A stretch of DNA of 7,047 bases from an uncultured Ignavibacteriales bacterium (GTDB lineage Bacteria; Bacteroidota; Ignavibacteria; Ignavibacteriales; Ignavibacteriaceae): positions 1-7,047 of the forward strand of contig CAIWTC010000164.1 of NCBI GenBank assembly GCA_903915485.1. The letters are read 5' to 3'. Under the pieces are notes generated by a model. The model was not told the DNA's origin and searched no databases. It worked only from the letters and a program-made list of their open reading frames with translations. The position numbers were made by a program, and so were the translations under genes. Shown here in pieces: positions 6,901 to 7,047 of this stretch; the first letter of the stretch is position 1; each line of letters starts with the position of its first letter.

Positions 6901-7047
6901 TCAGCACCGACAAGTGCTGCTAAATCAATAAGTGTTAATACCGGACACACTGTAACAGTTGGTGCAACTGCTACAGCATCAAATTTAATTGTGCAGAGCG
7001 GCGGAATTCTAACACTAACTTCAGGACTGACAGTAAGCCATAATGCA
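3922..7047 (+). CDS. Large modular LamG-like/fibronectin-like surface protein, N-terminal part (3' truncated)
   Basis: The frame from ATG 3922 is open through all 1042 codons to the window edge. The start follows AGGAAAA. Residues 1-19 are a signal peptide (MKRIITVFVFILLTVGVNA). About 20-280 is the same LamG-like domain as in the second gene (GGLILGSTSQ, GYAVLLRRGS, WASVKVTYDPS, FDNIKVE). Three A-B pairs of fibronectin-like modules follow: A1 284, B1 394, A2 510, B2 620, A3 736, B3 847. From 964 a new region starts with DYFRSAVTGTWATVGTWESS, then GHTVTV and a strand-turn pattern (NLIVQSGGILTL), typical of G8-like/beta-helix starts in T9SS cargo. The visible cysteines are three, one per A module, in GQQC. 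By analogy with the first gene the unseen end probably has beta-helix repeats, a fibronectin-like module and a sorting tail. That, and a role as a long surface adhesin, are inferences. Confidence 0.92.
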   Translation, partial: MKRIITVFVFILLTVGVNAQSTIFTDAFGTSRGAAYSTTSSAVVGTSPTWSLNGVVDYGAKIDAGVLVLTDDASATANPTAGYAFANLSVATGFSGYNSQLNLNSSKISWSFNVQTNRTTVLSTSYSNTSYYGGLILGSTSQSLSTAGNGYAVLLRRGSTTALNGISLVAFTGGLNTTIAAAGQIIYALPAGDLALKNNWASVKVTYDPSTNAWSLFVRDDGATASVDPSTVATQVGSATTNTTYTGTALPYFGAYFQGAAQATQTMTFDNIKVEGATTSAPTSQPAFAAFSNIGTAALTTSWTAGNGTGRVVYMNFSNTFTDPTDGVSPTAAIAWAGAGQQCIYNGSSTTVNLTGLSAGTTYYFRAYEFNGSGAGIKYFLTTPPSTSQASTIIPVTQSSAIGFSPVGTTSFTINWTSGSGAGRIVRINSANTFAGPSNGTVYSGTAAYTSGEQTVYSGTGSSVAVTGLSQGITYYAEIFEYNGTGSGITYNIVSPATGNQATAATAPTIQPAFTTFTNIGTTGLTANWSAGNGVGRVVYISDGSSFTDPTDGTGPSASTAYSGTGQQCIYNGTGTSVGVTGLSAGTTYYFQAYEFNGTGATTTYFLIAPGSTNQATTIVPVTQSSVINFTSVANTTMTINWTSGTGANRIVRVNTANTFVPPVDGTAYTGTAAYTSGERTVYNGALSSVAITGLVQGTTYYVEIFESNGTGTGIVYNTTSPATGSQATTVLIPSTQPTFTASTNVGTVSLTANWTVGNGAGRVVYVSDANSFVDPSTGVSPTANTVYSGTGQQCIYIGTGTNNVVVTGLSAGTTYYFQAYEYNGSASTITYMLTSPRNTSTATVIVPVTQSSAVNFTTVSATGMTINWTNGNGANRIVRVNTANTFVPPADGTTYSGTAAYTSGERTVYNGTGSSVAITGLSPITTYYVEIFEYSGSGTGIVYDTVSPAGANQVTPDASATTDYFRSAVTGTWATVGTWESSHDSTTWTSATSAPTSAAKSISVNTGHTVTVGATATASNLIVQSGGILTLTSGLTVSHNA
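4771..5448 (+). repeat. A1-B1 super-repeat unit (678 bp)
   Basis: This is the first of three in-frame units. A1 (4771-5100) starts SQPAF; B1 starts IPVTQSS at 5101. B1 is the most divergent B module (IGFSPVG, AGRIVRIN, FAGPSNGT). A1 is closest to the first part of A in the second gene. Confidence 0.85.
5449..6126 (+). repeat. A2-B2 super-repeat unit (678 bp)
   Basis: A2 starts IQPAF (5449) and B2 starts VPVTQSS (5779). The A2/B2 junction shares a 35-base exact match (5755-5790 region) with the A/B junction of the second gene around 2877-2911. B2 has a small local change, VYNGALSSV, where the other units have a GTG or DTG turn. Confidence 0.85.
6127..6804 (+). repeat. A3-B3 super-repeat unit (678 bp)
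   Basis: A3 starts TQPTF (6127) and B3 starts VPVTQSS (6460). A3 is one codon longer than the other A modules and B3 correspondingly shorter. A3 and B3 share VSDANSF and NTANTFVPP patterns with A2/B2, so the second and third pairs look closer to each other than to the first. Confidence 0.85.

Overview
The window suggests a bacterium of the Bacteroidota/Chlorobi-type (FCB) superphylum, most likely Ignavibacteria or a close relative. The best evidence is the C-terminal tail on two of the three proteins. It carries the LEQNYPNPFNPST motif and ends in a Lys-rich ...TKKLVILK, which is the type IX secretion system (T9SS) type A sorting domain as it commonly looks in Ignavibacteria. The DNA is moderately AT-rich. 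Every gene is on the + strand. I see no RNA genes, CRISPR array, transposase or metabolic gene.

Layout. (1) 1-1453 is the 3' part of a T9SS-exported surface protein: beta-helix-like repeats, a beta-sandwich region, a fibronectin-like module and the sorting tail. (2) 1454-1727 is a spacer with a heptanucleotide array on the stop codon, a hairpin terminator, a candidate promoter and a conserved leader. (3) 1728-3530 is a complete 600-residue protein: signal peptide, concanavalin/LamG-like domain, two fibronectin-like modules (A and B) and the sorting tail. (4) 3531-3921 is a second spacer, homologous to the first but carrying an extra ~118 bp palindromic insertion. (5) 3922-7047 is the 5' part of a large paralogue of gene 2, open for all 1042 visible codons. 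It has a signal peptide, the same N-terminal domain, three A-B pairs with a period of 678 bp, and the start of a G8-like/beta-helix region that resembles the visible beginning of gene 1.

The three genes and their flanks look like a tandem family of secreted surface or adhesion-type proteins built from exchangeable modules. Genes 1 and 2 share an ungapped 327-bp block (sorting tail, stop codon and 3' flank). Genes 2 and 3 share the upstream leader, N-terminal domain and A-B modules. The A module of gene 2 looks like a crossover product between the first and second A modules of a gene-3-like parent. I see no enzyme active site in any of the proteins. Their role as cell-surface or secreted binding proteins is inferred from architecture alone.
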